A stretch of 64,000 nucleotides of DNA from JBKQVT01 sp963804825 (GCA_963804825.1 CAWDRV010000006.1:1-64000), one strand, 5' to 3'; counted from the stretch's first letter, positions 44,112 to 53,639 are shown. A program made the numbers and translations. The notes: generated by a model from the letters alone, not told the origin.

Positions 44112-45415
44112 ATGCTGTTTCTCCGCAAGTCGCTGAAAATGACGTTGTTGTGCGCGCTTGCCATGTTGTTTCTCATGGGTTCCGGGCCGCCCCGGTCCCC
44201 AAATGTCAAAATTCCGGAAATCAGCGATCGCATCAACGCATTCACCCTGGATTTGCTGAAACGCTACGCCCAGGGCGACGCGGCCGAGCAGAACGCGATC
44301 TTGTCTCCGCAGGGCATTTTCCACGGATTGGCCATGAGTTACGTGGCCAGCGGCGGCGAAACTGCGAAAAGAACTTGCCCGCACGCTGCACTTTCCCGAT
44401 GACGATCAAAAGCTGATGACGGACCTGGCGGACCTTCGCCGGGACTTGGAGGCGACGGCGAAACACAAGCGGACCGAAGTCACCGTGGCCAACGCGCTAT
44501 GGCTGGATTCGACCCACGCGGAGTTTCGGAAAGATTACACGGAGAGGGTGGAAAAGGCCTTTTCCGCGTCGCTTCGTTCCACCAAGTTTGGGAACGGGGC
44601 GGAGGCGAGCCGCGAAATCAACCAATGGGTTTCCGACAAAACGCATGGCAAGATCACGAAGACGGTCGGCCCGGACGATTTCAAGTCGCGGAGCGGGCCC
44701 GAACGTGGTCAACGAGCCGGCGCTGGTGAGCGTCAACGCCGTCTACTTCAAGGCGGATTGGGGCAGCCGGTTCGAGAAGGGAGCGACTCAGGACGGCCCG
44801 TTCCACGTCAACGGGGCCACGATCGAGAATACCCCGATGATGCACCAGCATTCCGTGCTGCCCTATGCGGCGAACGAGGATTTCCAGTTCCTCGAGATCC
44901 CTTACATCGACGGCCAATACTCGATGTACGTGCTCCTGCCGCGGAAGATTCTCGGCGTCAAGGACTTGATGAGCCGGGTCACGGCCCGGACGGTCATCGA
45001 CCTCAAGCGGAATTCGGGCCCTTACACCGTGGACGTTTTGCTGCCGAAGTTCGAGTTCAAGGGTCACTACGACATCAAGGATCAACTGGCGAAAATGGGC
45101 GTGTCCAGCGCCTTTGACGAGAACAAGGCGGACTTCGACAAGATGATCGTCAAGAAAATAGAAGCCTATCGAATCTACATAAGCCAGGTCTACCACGACG
45201 CATGGATCGAGGTTCACGAGGAAGGCACCGAGGCCGCCGCGGCAACGACCACCGTGGGTTATTCGTTCGGTTGCGATATGCAAATGCGTCCCCAGCCCGT
45301 CGATTTCCACGCCGATCATCCCTTCCTGTTTGCGATTGTTCACAACAAGAGCTACAGCATTCTCTTCGCCGGCTGGATTGCGAACCCGAAGGGGTTTATC
45401 GGGCACGCGAATTGA
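44112..45415 (+). CDS. Serpin family protein, secreted, two frameshifts
   Basis: About 434 residues. The ATG at 44112 gives a signal peptide (SLKMTLLCALAMLFLMGSG). Serpin features: NAILSPQGIFHGLAMSYVAS, the VNAVYFKADWGSRFEKGATQ strand, LEIPYIDGQYSMYVLLP, the hinge EEGTEAAAATTTV before the reactive loop and the closing DHPFLFAIVHNKSYSILFAG. Frameshifts lie near 44365 (AAAA run; resumes ELARTLHFPDDD) and near 44690 (resumes NVVNEPALVSVN). The Ala/Thr-rich hinge is that of inhibitory serpins. Likely protects the cell from external or its own proteases. Confidence 0.9.
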
Positions 45416-45495
45416 AGACAATCGCAGCCCGAAACGCCTCCGGAATGCGTCCGGGCGGGGGCAAGACGCCGGAAATTCCCCGGCAAACCAGTCGC

Positions 45496-45529
45496 TTGGA
45501 TTGGAAATGGAAAAAGGGTAGAATAGAAT
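45496..45529 (+). promoter_or_regulatory. Promoter of the DUF4160-DUF2442 pair
   Basis: TTGGAT (45496-45501), 17-bp spacer, TAGAAT (45519-45524); a second overlapping TAGAAT is at 45524-45529. The first GTG of the gene begins only 6-11 bp later, so the transcript may be leaderless, or the true start is the GTG at 45551. Confidence 0.45.
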
Positions 45530-45535
45530 ACCACG

Positions 45536-45811
45536 GTGAGGGACGCTTCGGTGCCGGAACTCTGCCGATTTTTCGGGATTGTGATCGCCATGTACTACGA
45601 GGATCACGCGCCGCCACATTTCCACGCGATTTACGGCTCGGAAAAGGCGGAGTTTTGCATCGACCCGCCCGGAATTCTCAAGGGGCGGTTGCCGCCTCGG
45701 GCGTTGGCGCTGGTCATGGAATGGACTGCCCTCCATCAGGCGGAATTGCTGGAGGCCTGGGATCGACGCGCAGCCGGGCAAGTGCCGCCAAGGATCGAGC
45801 CGCTTCAGTAG
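45536..45811 (+). CDS. DUF4160 family protein, probable toxin-antitoxin partner
   Basis: 91 residues from GTG 45536, or 86 from GTG 45551 (MPELCRFFGIVIAMYYEDHA). The DUF4160 core is FFGIVIAMYYEDHAPPHFHA then IYGSEKAEFCI, and GRLPPRALALVMEWTALHQA. DUF4160 and DUF2442 proteins are regularly adjacent and predicted to form a small two-component (toxin-antitoxin-like) unit; no experiment is known to me. The partner begins 11 bp downstream. Confidence 0.88.
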   Translation: MRDASVPELCRFFGIVIAMYYEDHAPPHFHAIYGSEKAEFCIDPPGILKGRLPPRALALVMEWTALHQAELLEAWDRRAAGQVPPRIEPLQ

Positions 45812-45822
45812 GGAGGTGCGAT

Positions 45823-46116
45823 ATGACGCAACTATGTGCGACGATTACCGACGTGCGGGTTCTCGACGGCTATCGCGTCGAGTTGACGTTTTCCGACGGC
45901 ATTCGGGGCGCCGTGGACCTTGCCAACCGCGTCGTCGGCCGTGGCGGCGTGTTTGGACCGCTCGAAGCCCCTGAATTCTTTCGGCAGGTCTTCGTCGATC
46001 ACGAGCTAGGTACGATCGTCTGGCCCAATGGCGCCGATTTTTGCCCGGACCTTCTCCACGATTGGGTCGCGAGCAAGGTCGTCTCGCCGCCAGAGCAGGA
46101 AACCATTGTGTCGTAA
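45823..46116 (+). CDS. DUF2442 family protein
   Basis: 97 residues. MTQLCATITDVRVLDGYRVE then LTFSDGIRGAVDLANRV, with GPLEAPEFFRQVFVDHELGT and IVWPNGADFCPDLL, the classic DUF2442 pattern. AGGGAGGTGCGAT gives a strong ribosome site. Forms an operon with the DUF4160 gene. Confidence 0.92.
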   Translation: MTQLCATITDVRVLDGYRVELTFSDGIRGAVDLANRVVGRGGVFGPLEAPEFFRQVFVDHELGTIVWPNGADFCPDLLHDWVASKVVSPPEQETIVS

Positions 46117-46184
46117 TGTTTGGCCATCCGATGAGCGATTTTGTGATCTGCACGGCGAGCAGACCATCCCCAAGTCAGCTTCCC

Positions 46185-46697
46185 ATGACCACCGCAATTT
46201 CCCCCTCCGTCACGCCGACCAATCCCCCCGAAACCCCCGTCATGACCGTCTGGCCGACCATCGGCGCCACGGCGCTGGGCCGCGGCGTGGGCCGGTTGTG
46301 CGGGGTGAAATTGGGAATCGGCTTCTTCACCCTCGGCAAACTGCTGGCCCTGGCCACCATCCCCCTGAGCCTGACGGTCTTCGTCTGGCAGTTGTTGCCC
46401 TTCGTGTGCCGCCGCTACAGCCTGACCGACCGGCGAATCCTGGTCCGGCTGGGCTACAAGGCCGTCGAGCGTGGGGCGATCGGGCTGGATGAGTTCGACT
46501 CGATCGACGTGGTGATCCTGCCGGGGCAGGATTGGCTGCACGCCGGCGAGTTGGTCTTTCGCCGCGGGGGAAACGAGGTCTTTCGGCTGTCCGGGGTTTC
46601 CCGGCCCGAGGTCTTCCGGCAAGTCTGCCGCAAGGCCCAAACGGCGCTGCTCAGTTTCCGCGCGGTGATGGCCCAACAGGCGTCGCAGGTCTCCTGA
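46185..46697 (+). CDS. Membrane protein with bacterial PH (bPH2/DUF304-like) domain
   Basis: About 170 residues from the ATG at 46185; a later ATG at 46242 (MTVWPTIGATALGRGVGRLC) is also possible. One hydrophobic segment (TLGKLLALATIPLSLTVFVW) is followed by a small beta-rich domain: RRYSLTDRRILVRLGYKAVE, then LDEFDSIDVVILPGQDWLHA and VFRLSGVSRPEVFRQVCRKA. The order Y-x-L-T-x-x-R and the final helix fit bPH2 domains. Function unknown. Confidence 0.8.
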   Translation: MTTAISPSVTPTNPPETPVMTVWPTIGATALGRGVGRLCGVKLGIGFFTLGKLLALATIPLSLTVFVWQLLPFVCRRYSLTDRRILVRLGYKAVERGAIGLDEFDSIDVVILPGQDWLHAGELVFRRGGNEVFRLSGVSRPEVFRQVCRKAQTALLSFRAVMAQQASQVS

Positions 46698-46737
46698 TCC
46701 GGGCCGCGCCGCCGCGCAATGCCGCGTTTGCTTGTTT

Positions 46738-47142
46738 TCAATCGACGGGCGGCAGGCGACGGACCCCGTTGCCCAGATCGAGCGGATCGGCCGGCGGGGG
46801 TGATTCCGCCTGGAAAGCGGCCTGGGAAACCCGCACGACGGGGATCGCCGTCGCCGTGGCCAACGCCCCGGAGGGCCTTTCCTCGGCGTTGAGATTCGGT
46901 GTCGCGGACGGCGAATCTTTCGTTTCGACAGGTTGTGCGGCGATTGCCGGCCGTTCAGGCACGGTGGCTGTTTTGCTTTCCATCGGCGATGCCGACTGGA
47001 TCGGCGGCGCGGACTGCGCCAGCGGCTGCGGCTGGCACCAGTCGCGCACCATCTGCGAGACGGCCGGATATCGGGTCATGTTCAGCCCGACCGCGCCGAC
47101 GATCACACCCAGCCAACCAAAAGTCACCGCGATTCGTGGCAC
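46738..47142 (-). CDS. Small N-terminally anchored protein, planctomycete type
   Basis: 134 residues from a GTG at 47142, preceded by GGAAGAGAGA. The N-terminus (M)PRIAVTFGWLGVIVGAVGLN then MTRYPAVSQMVRDW forms one membrane helix and a conserved-looking short motif. The rest is Pro/Ala/Ser-rich and probably disordered. I recall many planctomycete proteins with this start but no function. Convergent with the PH-domain gene. Confidence 0.7.
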   Translation of the reverse strand: MPRIAVTFGWLGVIVGAVGLNMTRYPAVSQMVRDWCQPQPLAQSAPPIQSASPMESKTATVPERPAIAAQPVETKDSPSATPNLNAEERPSGALATATAIPVVRVSQAAFQAESPPPADPLDLGNGVRRLPPVD

Positions 47143-47320
47143 GTCTTGAATCTCTCTTCCGCGCGTTGGCCTGATCCCAGCGTGAAACCATACACCACGG
47201 CCGGCCAAGGGCAAGCCGACAACCGCCGTGCGCCGGTCCGCCGGGCGACGGGGGCGGACGACGAGAATAGTTGGGCAAAGTTTGGCGGCCGGGCAACCGG
47301 CGCCAGGCCCCCAAACTCGG

Positions 47321-48355
47321 TTACGCTTCGGTTTTCCCGTCGCTGGCGGTATCCGCGGGCGCGGATTGCCAGAACTGGCTCTCCTCGTAGTAGATCACCT
47401 GGGTGCCGAAGCTGTCGAAGGTGAATTCCAGCTCCCTGAGTTCGGCCAGCCCGCGGCGGAGGCGGTCCTGGTTCTCCGGCGTGCAATAGAGCAGGAGGAA
47501 TCCGGACCCGCCCGCGCCGAGCAGCTTTCCGCCCGAGGCCCCGTGCTCCTTGGCCTTCGCATAGTAGGCGTCGATCCGGGCATTGGAAATCTGGTCCGAC
47601 AAGCTTTTCTTCAAGTGCCAGTTCTCATCGAGGATGGGGCCCATGTCGTCGATGGCGCCCTTGACCAGCGCCTCGCGGAGTTGCCGGGCCAGGTCGGCCA
47701 TCTGCGCCACGGCGGCGAACTTCTGCTGGTCGCTTTGCACGTTGCTCTGTTGTTGGCCGAGAATGCTGGCGGCCGATCGGGTCGAGCCGAGATAGAACAT
47801 CCGCAGGTTCTTCATCAGGTTGGCGCGCTGGCCTCGCGGCATGATGACCGGTTCGACCTGGACCATCTCGTCGGGGTAGAAGGTGATCAGGTTCAGGCCG
47901 CCGTACGCGGCCGCGTAGATGTCCTGCTTGCCGATCGGCTCGCCGAGGTTTTCGATTTCGATGTCGCAGGCGTCGCGGGCGAGCACCTCCTTGGAGGCGA
48001 ATTTGCCCGAGTAGGCGTACAGCGCGTTCAGCAATCCCACGGTGAACGAGCAGGACGAGCCCAGCCCGGTGCCGGCGGGAATGTCGGCGATCGAGTTGAT
48101 GTCCACGCCCTCGGTCCCGAACCGCCCCAGCGCGATCCGGACGATGGGATGCTGGATCTCGCCGGCATGATCGACCAGCTCCACCCGCGAATACTTCACC
48201 TGGATCTTGCGGTCGAAATAGGGATGGATCAGGATGTACATGTACTTGTTGATGCTCGTGCTGAGCACGCATCCGGGCTGGCGGGAGTAGAAGCTGCGCA
48301 GGTCGCTGCCTCCGCCGGCGAAACTGATGCGAAACGGCGTGCGAGTTCCGATCAT
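47321..48355 (-). CDS. GHMP kinase, heptose-7-phosphate kinase-like (HddA)
   Basis: 344 residues. MIGTRTPFRISFAGGGSDLR starts the GHMP fold, the ATP loop is IPAGTGLGSSCSFTVGLLNA, and motif 3 is KLLGAGGSGFLLLYC. Closest to D-glycero-alpha-D-manno-heptose 7-phosphate kinase, which makes heptose 1,7-bisphosphate. The next gene, overlapping as ATGA, encodes the following two steps, which supports the call. Intact; cytosolic. Confidence 0.88.
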   Translation of the reverse strand: MIGTRTPFRISFAGGGSDLRSFYSRQPGCVLSTSINKYMYILIHPYFDRKIQVKYSRVELVDHAGEIQHPIVRIALGRFGTEGVDINSIADIPAGTGLGSSCSFTVGLLNALYAYSGKFASKEVLARDACDIEIENLGEPIGKQDIYAAAYGGLNLITFYPDEMVQVEPVIMPRGQRANLMKNLRMFYLGSTRSAASILGQQQSNVQSDQQKFAAVAQMADLARQLREALVKGAIDDMGPILDENWHLKKSLSDQISNARIDAYYAKAKEHGASGGKLLGAGGSGFLLLYCTPENQDRLRRGLAELRELEFTFDSFGTQVIYYEESQFWQSAPADTASDGKTEA

Positions 48356-49668
48356 GGACGTTCTCCCGTCGATTGAGGCGCGATCAAATGGCGGACTGCC
48401 TCGCCAAGATCGTCGAAGACATAATCGGGCGTGCAGGGATGCTTGCCGTCGCGGCCGCCGAAGCCGGTGCGGACCAGGACCGTCCGGCAGCCGGCGGCGG
48501 CCCCGGCCGCAAGGTCGGCGGTCCGGTCGCCGATGACGAACGAGTTGGCCAGCTCGATGTTCAGTTCGGCCGCGGCGGCCAGGATCATTCCCGGCGCCGG
48601 TTTGCGGCACGAACAAGCGATCTTATACTGCGGCCGCTCGCCGGCAAAGCCCTTCTCGGGATGATGCGGACAGTAGTAGATCCGGTCCAGGTAGGCGTGT
48701 TCGGCGCCGAGCAAGGTGTCCAACCGGGCATGGATGCGATCGAGTTCCGCCTCGTCGAGGAATCCCTTGGCTACGGCCGGTTGGTTCGTCACGACGACGG
48801 CCAGATACTCGGATTGGTTGATGCGGCGGACGGCGTCGCCCGTGCCGGGAAGCAAGTGCAATTGCTCGGCGGCGGTCACGTGGTCCCGCTCGACGTTCAG
48901 GACCCCGTCGCGGTCGAGGAAGACGGCCTTGCGGGGATGGCTCCGATTCAGCCGCGACACGCGGCCGGAGCGGACGTCGGCCTCGATGCGGCGCAGGCGG
49001 TCGATGGTGCCGGCGTCGACGATGTACTCGCAGGTGTTGTATCCGCGGAGGTCCCCGCCCGAGGCGAGGACGGCCGGAAAGACATCGCGGCCCAAGTCGG
49101 CCGACTGGCCCCGTTGGACCTGCCCGAGCAGCGGGCGAGCGAGGACATAGAGGGCGGCGTTGGCCAGGTTGCGGTAGCACGTCTCGGGGCACCGCGGCTT
49201 GGGGTGAAACGCGACGACCCGCCCGGCGGCGTCAAGCTCCAGCAGGTCGCTGTCCTGCGGATGGCTGTTGGGATGGACAACCAGGGTGGCCAGCGGATGA
49301 TGCTGCTGATGAAAATGCCAAAGCCGCCCCAGGTCGAGGTCCATGATCGTGTCGCCGTAGAAGACGAGGAAGTCGTCGTCGAGCCAATCTTCGATTTCCT
49401 TCAGCGCGCCGGCGGTGCCCAGCGGCGTGTCCTCGCGATGGCAGCGGATGCGCATCCCCCAGGCCTTTTCGTCCCGGAAATGCTCCTCGATGACCTGTCC
49501 GAGGTAGCCGGTCAGAAGGATGGCCTCGTCGGCGCCGCAGCGGCGGGCCAGTTCCAACTGGTATTCGAGGATGGGTTTCCCGGCCAGGCGGATCATGGGC
49601 TTCGGGATCCCCCGGGCCAGCTCTCCCATGCGCGTTCCACGGCCGCCGGCCAGCACGACGACTTGCAT
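48352..49668 (-). CDS. Bifunctional sugar-phosphate nucleotidyltransferase (HddC-like) and heptose bisphosphatase (GmhB-like)
   Basis: 438 residues. N-terminal half: MQVVVLAGGRGTRMGELARG, with KPMIRLAGKPILEYQL and FLVFYGDTIMDLDLGRLW, an NTP transferase of the HddC/RmlA group. C-terminal half from about residue 248: KAVFLDRDGVLNVERDH (HAD motif 1), VVVTNQPAVAKGFL (motif 2) and FVIGDRTADLAAGAAAGC (motif 4). The zinc loop is split between IYYCPHHPEKG and KIACSCRKPAPGM, as in GmhB. The two are usually separate proteins. Coupled to the kinase, it would convert heptose 1,7-bisphosphate to a nucleotide-activated heptose. Confidence 0.92.
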   Translation of the reverse strand: MQVVVLAGGRGTRMGELARGIPKPMIRLAGKPILEYQLELARRCGADEAILLTGYLGQVIEEHFRDEKAWGMRIRCHREDTPLGTAGALKEIEDWLDDDFLVFYGDTIMDLDLGRLWHFHQQHHPLATLVVHPNSHPQDSDLLELDAAGRVVAFHPKPRCPETCYRNLANAALYVLARPLLGQVQRGQSADLGRDVFPAVLASGGDLRGYNTCEYIVDAGTIDRLRRIEADVRSGRVSRLNRSHPRKAVFLDRDGVLNVERDHVTAAEQLHLLPGTGDAVRRINQSEYLAVVVTNQPAVAKGFLDEAELDRIHARLDTLLGAEHAYLDRIYYCPHHPEKGFAGERPQYKIACSCRKPAPGMILAAAAELNIELANSFVIGDRTADLAAGAAAGCRTVLVRTGFGGRDGKHPCTPDYVFDDLGEAVRHLIAPQSTGERP

Positions 49669-49675
49669 GGTTCGC

Positions 49676-50617
49676 CTACTCCTTGCCCAGGATTTTCCGC
49701 ACCGCGAGGCGGACCGCGGCGGTGGAATCGTAGCGGTGGCGGAAACCGAGTCCGTGGATCTTGCCGCTGTCGTAATTGAAATAGGGCACGTCGCCGACCC
49801 AGCCGGTCGCCCCGCCCGTGTAGTCGATGGGAATTCCCGCCAACCCCATCTCCTCGACGACGATTTCGGCGATCTCGCGGACGGAGGTCATGCCCTGGCC
49901 GGCCACGTGATAGACGGCCAGCGGCTCGGCCGCCTTGTCGTAGACGAGAAGGATCGCGGCGACCAGGTCATCGACGTAGAGGTAGGGCTTCGTCTGGGCG
50001 CCGTCGCCCAGCACCCGCAGGCGCGAGGGATCGGCGCGCAGCCGTCCGATGAAATCGTGGACGGCGCCGTGCGTGCTCCGTGGGCCGACGACGTTGGGAA
50101 AGCGGAGCACCCAGGACCGGAAACCGAAGCTCTGGGCGAAGACGGAAACGAAGGCCTCGGCGGCCAGCTTCGCGGCGCCGTAGAACGAGACCGGTTGCAG
50201 CGGGCCCGTGGTTTCGCGGAGGGCTGCGCGCGTATCGCCGAACACGGCCGACGTGCTGGCGAAAAACAGCCGCCGGACGGCGTGCCGGTGCATCGCTTCC
50301 AGGACCGCCAGCGTCGTCGAGAAGGTCAGTCGCAGGTCCAGGGCGTGGTCCTCGCTGCCGCGGGCGATGTCGGAGTTGGCGGCCAGGTGGAAGACCGTGT
50401 CGAATCGGGCCTCGGCGAACAGCCGGTCCAAGGTCTCCCGCTCCAGCACGTCGAACTGGCGGAAGTGGAACCGCTTGTGGACGTTCAGGTGCTCGATGTT
50501 CTCGATCCTGCCCAGGTAGAGGTTATCGACGCACCAGACTTCGTCGCCGCGCTCGACGAGCGCGTCGCAGAGGTGGCTGCCGATGAATCCCGCCCCGCCG
50601 GTCACGAGTATGGACAT
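49676..50617 (-). CDS. NAD-dependent nucleotide-sugar epimerase/dehydratase
   Basis: 313 residues. MSILVTGGAGFIGSHLCDAL gives the NAD site, FHLAANSDIARGSEDHALDL and TSAVFGDTRAALRE precede the catalytic YxxxK in SFYGAAKLAAEAF. C-terminal part VGDVPYFNYDSGKIHGLGFR is typical of GalE/RfbB-type SDRs. Probably modifies a GDP- or UDP-sugar for the surface glycan. 7 bp from the guanylyltransferase gene; operon member. Intact. Confidence 0.92.
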   Translation of the reverse strand: MSILVTGGAGFIGSHLCDALVERGDEVWCVDNLYLGRIENIEHLNVHKRFHFRQFDVLERETLDRLFAEARFDTVFHLAANSDIARGSEDHALDLRLTFSTTLAVLEAMHRHAVRRLFFASTSAVFGDTRAALRETTGPLQPVSFYGAAKLAAEAFVSVFAQSFGFRSWVLRFPNVVGPRSTHGAVHDFIGRLRADPSRLRVLGDGAQTKPYLYVDDLVAAILLVYDKAAEPLAVYHVAGQGMTSVREIAEIVVEEMGLAGIPIDYTGGATGWVGDVPYFNYDSGKIHGLGFRHRYDSTAAVRLAVRKILGKE

Positions 50618-50650
50618 AAGTGCGATACCCCCTACTACCTTAGCATCCCT

Positions 50651-51984
50651 TTAGCATCCAGATGCGATGAACTCCTTGGACCTCTGGAGCGACCGCTCCA
50701 CGACGGCGTCCATGTTGAGATACTCGAATTCTCCGAATCGGCCGTGAAGGACCAATCCCAACTGTTTCTCGCAGTAGTCGCGGACCGCATCGACGTTGCG
50801 GCGGTGATCGAGGTCGTAGATGACGTAGGCCCAACGTTGGCGGAGGACCTCCTGGGCCGTCACGGCGCTCGGGCGAGCGGATGAACCCGAGCCGCGTCAG
50901 GTCGTCGCCGATGCGTCGCAGCAGCTCGTCGTCGGCCAGCCGCGCCAGGGCGCTGCCTGGTCGGTACGTGACCTCGGCCATGAGGACCGACGGCCCGCCG
51001 TGCCGGTCCTCGGGCAGGAGGAAGTTCAACTTCGAGACGCGGTGAAAGAGGATGTCTCCGATCGGCCACCATGACGGCGAAATTGTCGCCGCGAGCCGGT
51101 CCCGTTCCACTTGCAGGCAGCAGATGGCGATGGAGTTGAACTTCAAGCGCGCGACCGCATCGGCGACCGCCGCCGGCGGCGGCGGGCTCCAGGCAGACGG
51201 CCAGGTCGGGAATCGGAATCGTCGAAACGACGCGGTCGAACTCGCGTTCGGTCGCCGTCCGCGGTCAGCACGCGCCAGCGCTGGCCGTGCCGCCGCAGCC
51301 GCTGCACCTGGGCGTTGACGCGGACCGTCGCCTTGTCGTCCAGCGAACGCAGGAAGCCGTCGAAGAACGCCTGGATTCCGCCTTGTTTCGGGATAGCGGA
51401 AGAAGAGTTGGTGCAGATAGCCTTCGGTGGCTTCGCCCTTGGCGCTGCGGAGGATGTCCTCGGCGGGCGGCTTGGGAATCCGCTCGACCATTTGCATGTC
51501 CATGAAGGCCGGATCGAACTTCCAGATTTTTTCGTTGTACGGCCGCAAGTAGAGGTCGGTCATGCCCTCGCCGAAGGTGGCGAGGAAGAACTGGAGCATG
51601 TTTTGCGGCTTGTAGTGGCTGTAGGGGTTGTCGAGGAAGGTTTCCAGGCAGTGGTCGCGGTCGGCGGCGGAAAGGGCCGACAGCTCGTTCTCGAAGGGGT
51701 ACTTGACGAATCGCCCGTCGTGAAAGATTCGGTTGGACCGCCGAAGTTGATGGACGTTGTCGCCCAGCAGCCTGGACATCAGGTCCAGGACCTCGGCATT
51801 CTTGGAGAACATGATGTGCGGTCCGACGTCGTAGTGCAGGCCGGCAAAGGGGTAGGAGCGGCAGAGGCCGCCGGGGCGCGGACTCCTTTTCGAACACCTC
51901 GATGGCCTCGATGTGCGGGCAATCCTGCAAGAAGGAGGCCAGCGAGATGCCGGCCAGCCCGCCGCCGAGAATGCCGATCCTCAT
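50651..51984 (-). CDS. FAD-dependent oxidoreductase, UDP-galactopyranose mutase/PpoX-like, several frameshifts
   Basis: About 445 residues after repair. The ATG at 51984 starts MRIGILGGGLAGISLASFLQ, the FAD Rossmann loop. The chain then crosses frames: YDVGPHIMFSKNAEVLDLMS, FENELSALSAADRDHCLETF, FGEGMTDLYLRPYNEKIWKF, later FLLPEDRHGGPSVLMAEVTY and the C-terminus RQRWAYVIYDLDHRRNVDAV, HGRFGEFEYLNMDAVVERSL. At least four indels are needed. The blocks match the family containing UGM and protoporphyrinogen oxidase-like sugar enzymes. With an epimerase next to it, a role in galactofuranose-like or modified-sugar formation is plausible. Confidence 0.78.
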
Positions 51985-52149
51985 GTTCTCGTCCCCACGA
52001 TCAGGAAAAGATCGTTATCCCGGAGGTTCACGATGCGAGGGCATGCGGAAACCCCTCCGCATCCCGCGGCAGGGCAGAATCGCCCCGATCGAGCCGTTGC
52101 GGGAGAATGGCCGCATTTGGAGCCTCCGTTCCCAAGTAAACATTTCACC

Positions 52150-52178
52150 AATATAGCCCACATTGGGGCCTCCAGCAA
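52150..52178 (-). promoter_or_regulatory. Possible promoter of the polysaccharide operon
   Basis: Minus strand TTGCTG (52173-52178), 17-bp spacer, TATATT (52150-52155), about 165 bp before the flavoprotein start. For the divergent glycosyltransferase only a weak TATGAT at 52274-52279 was seen. The rest of the 51985-52327 gap shows nothing else. Confidence 0.4.
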
Positions 52179-52327
52179 GCTCCCCATCGGCGGTTCGTTG
52201 CGGTTTTCGGCTCGGTCGGCGGCGTCGGCGGGTCCGCTTGGGCGGGCGGGCTGCCAGAAGGGTTTTCCCGAGGTATGATAGACAGGTTGCATCGTGCGCA
52301 CGTGGCTTGTGCCTTGGGGAACGTGAA

Positions 52328-53288
52328 ATGGACGCCCGGCCGCTGCTATCGATTGTCGTGCCCGTCTACGACGAGGAAGAGAGCCTTCCCGGAGTTCCTT
52401 GCCGCGCTGCAGAGGCATTGGCCGGCGTGACCGAGGATTACGAGGTCATCTTTGCCGCCGATCCTTGCAGCGACCGCACGGTGGAGATGCTCCGCGAGGA
52501 GCACGCCCGCGACCCGCGAGTCAAGGTGCTGGTGTTCTCGCGGCGATTCGGTCAGCCGGCGGCGATCTGGGGCGGGCTTTCCTACTCGACCGGCCAGGCC
52601 GTCATCGTCATCGACTGCGACCTGCAGGACCCGCCGAGCCTGATCCCGGAAATGGTCCGCCTGTGGCGGGAAGGAACACAAGGTGGTCCTTCCGCAGCGG
52701 CGTTCGCGCAAGGGAGAGACCGTGCTGCGGCGGTTGGTTTCCTATCTCGGCTACAAGGTGATCAACCACATCTCGACCGTGCCCATCCCCCGCAACACCG
52801 GCGATTTCCGGCTGCTGGATCGGCGGGTCGTGGATGAACTGCTCCGCTTGAACGAAGGCCACGCCTTTCTTCGCGGGTTGACGGGCGTGGTGGGGTTTCG
52901 GACCCGCTGCTCCCCTTCGACCGCGATCCGCGCGTCTCGGGCAAGACGAAGTACAACCCGTTCTTCGGCAGCCTCCGCATCGGTTTTACCGGGATCATCG
53001 CCTTCTCCGACTATCTCTTGAACCTGATGGTGTGGATCGGCTTTGCTCACGGCCTTGATCGCCGTGCTCGGCATCTGCCTGGTCGTCTATTTAAAGATTT
53101 CCGGCGTTATCAGCTTCGCCGCCGGCTTGCCGACCGTCGCGATCATGATGCTGTTTCTCAGCGGCATACAGTTCATTGGAATGGGAGTCCTGGCGGCGTA
53201 CATCGGGCGCGTCTATGACGAGGCGAAGCGACGGCCGAAGTTCATCGTCGAGGAGACGATCGGCCTTTCCTCGCCCAAACCCCCATGA
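52328..53288 (+). CDS. Polyprenol-phosphate-type glycosyltransferase family 2, several frameshifts
   Basis: About 320 residues. Reads MDARPLLSIVVPVYDEEESL, FSRRFGQPAAIWGGLSYSTG and VIVIDCDLQDPPSLIPEMVR (DXD). It continues LVSYLGYKVINHISTVPIPR, TGDFRLLDRRVVDELLRLNE and DYLLNLMVWIGF. Two C-terminal membrane helices follow (LLTALIAVLGICLVVYLKIS and MLFLSGIQFIGMGVLAAYIG). This is the DPM1/ArnC/GtrB layout, which moves a sugar onto a lipid carrier. Frameshifts lie near 52390-52430, 52680, 52915 and 53045. Diverges from the polysaccharide operon. Confidence 0.88.
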
Positions 53289-53633
53289 AAGACCGACTCG
53301 ACGGCTTACGAGGATGGCTGGGTTCAGGGCCGGACGTGTCATGCCGGTCGGGGCCGGCATCGTTGCAACGCGGTTCATTCTTCTCGATGGGCCGTCCGGC
53401 GGTCTGCGTCCGAAGACCATCCGGCGGTCTGTGTTTCACCCCCCAATTGTCACCTATTCTCTTCGCCTTCCGGACCCGTAGGTTATGCTTTAGCATAACA
53501 CGATAGCGGGCAACGCCTTTCGTTATGCTAAAGCATAACCTACAACTTACGGCCGAGGCCCAGGCTGCCAGTTGCGGCTGCCGCTCGGCTGACGTATACT
53601 GGCAAAGAGTTAGTCCTTTCACCTAATTCGGGT
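53289..53633. other. Intergenic region with a palindromic repeat
   Basis: About 345 bp between two glycosyltransferase genes. It holds a short direct repeat of TCCGGCGGTCTG (about 53396 and 53430), palindromic repeat family 1 (53478-53543) and the leader of the next gene. No promoter was recognised. Confidence 0.5.
53478..53543. repeat. Palindromic repeat family 1, copy 2
   Basis: Perfect 22-bp arms 53478-53499 and 53522-53543, the same length and layout as the 10031 copy, with one compensated change in each arm (CTTTAG for CTTCAG and CTAAAG for CTGAAG). Paired changes in both arms mean the stem structure is conserved. Confidence 0.85.
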
Positions 53634-53639
53634 ATGGGT

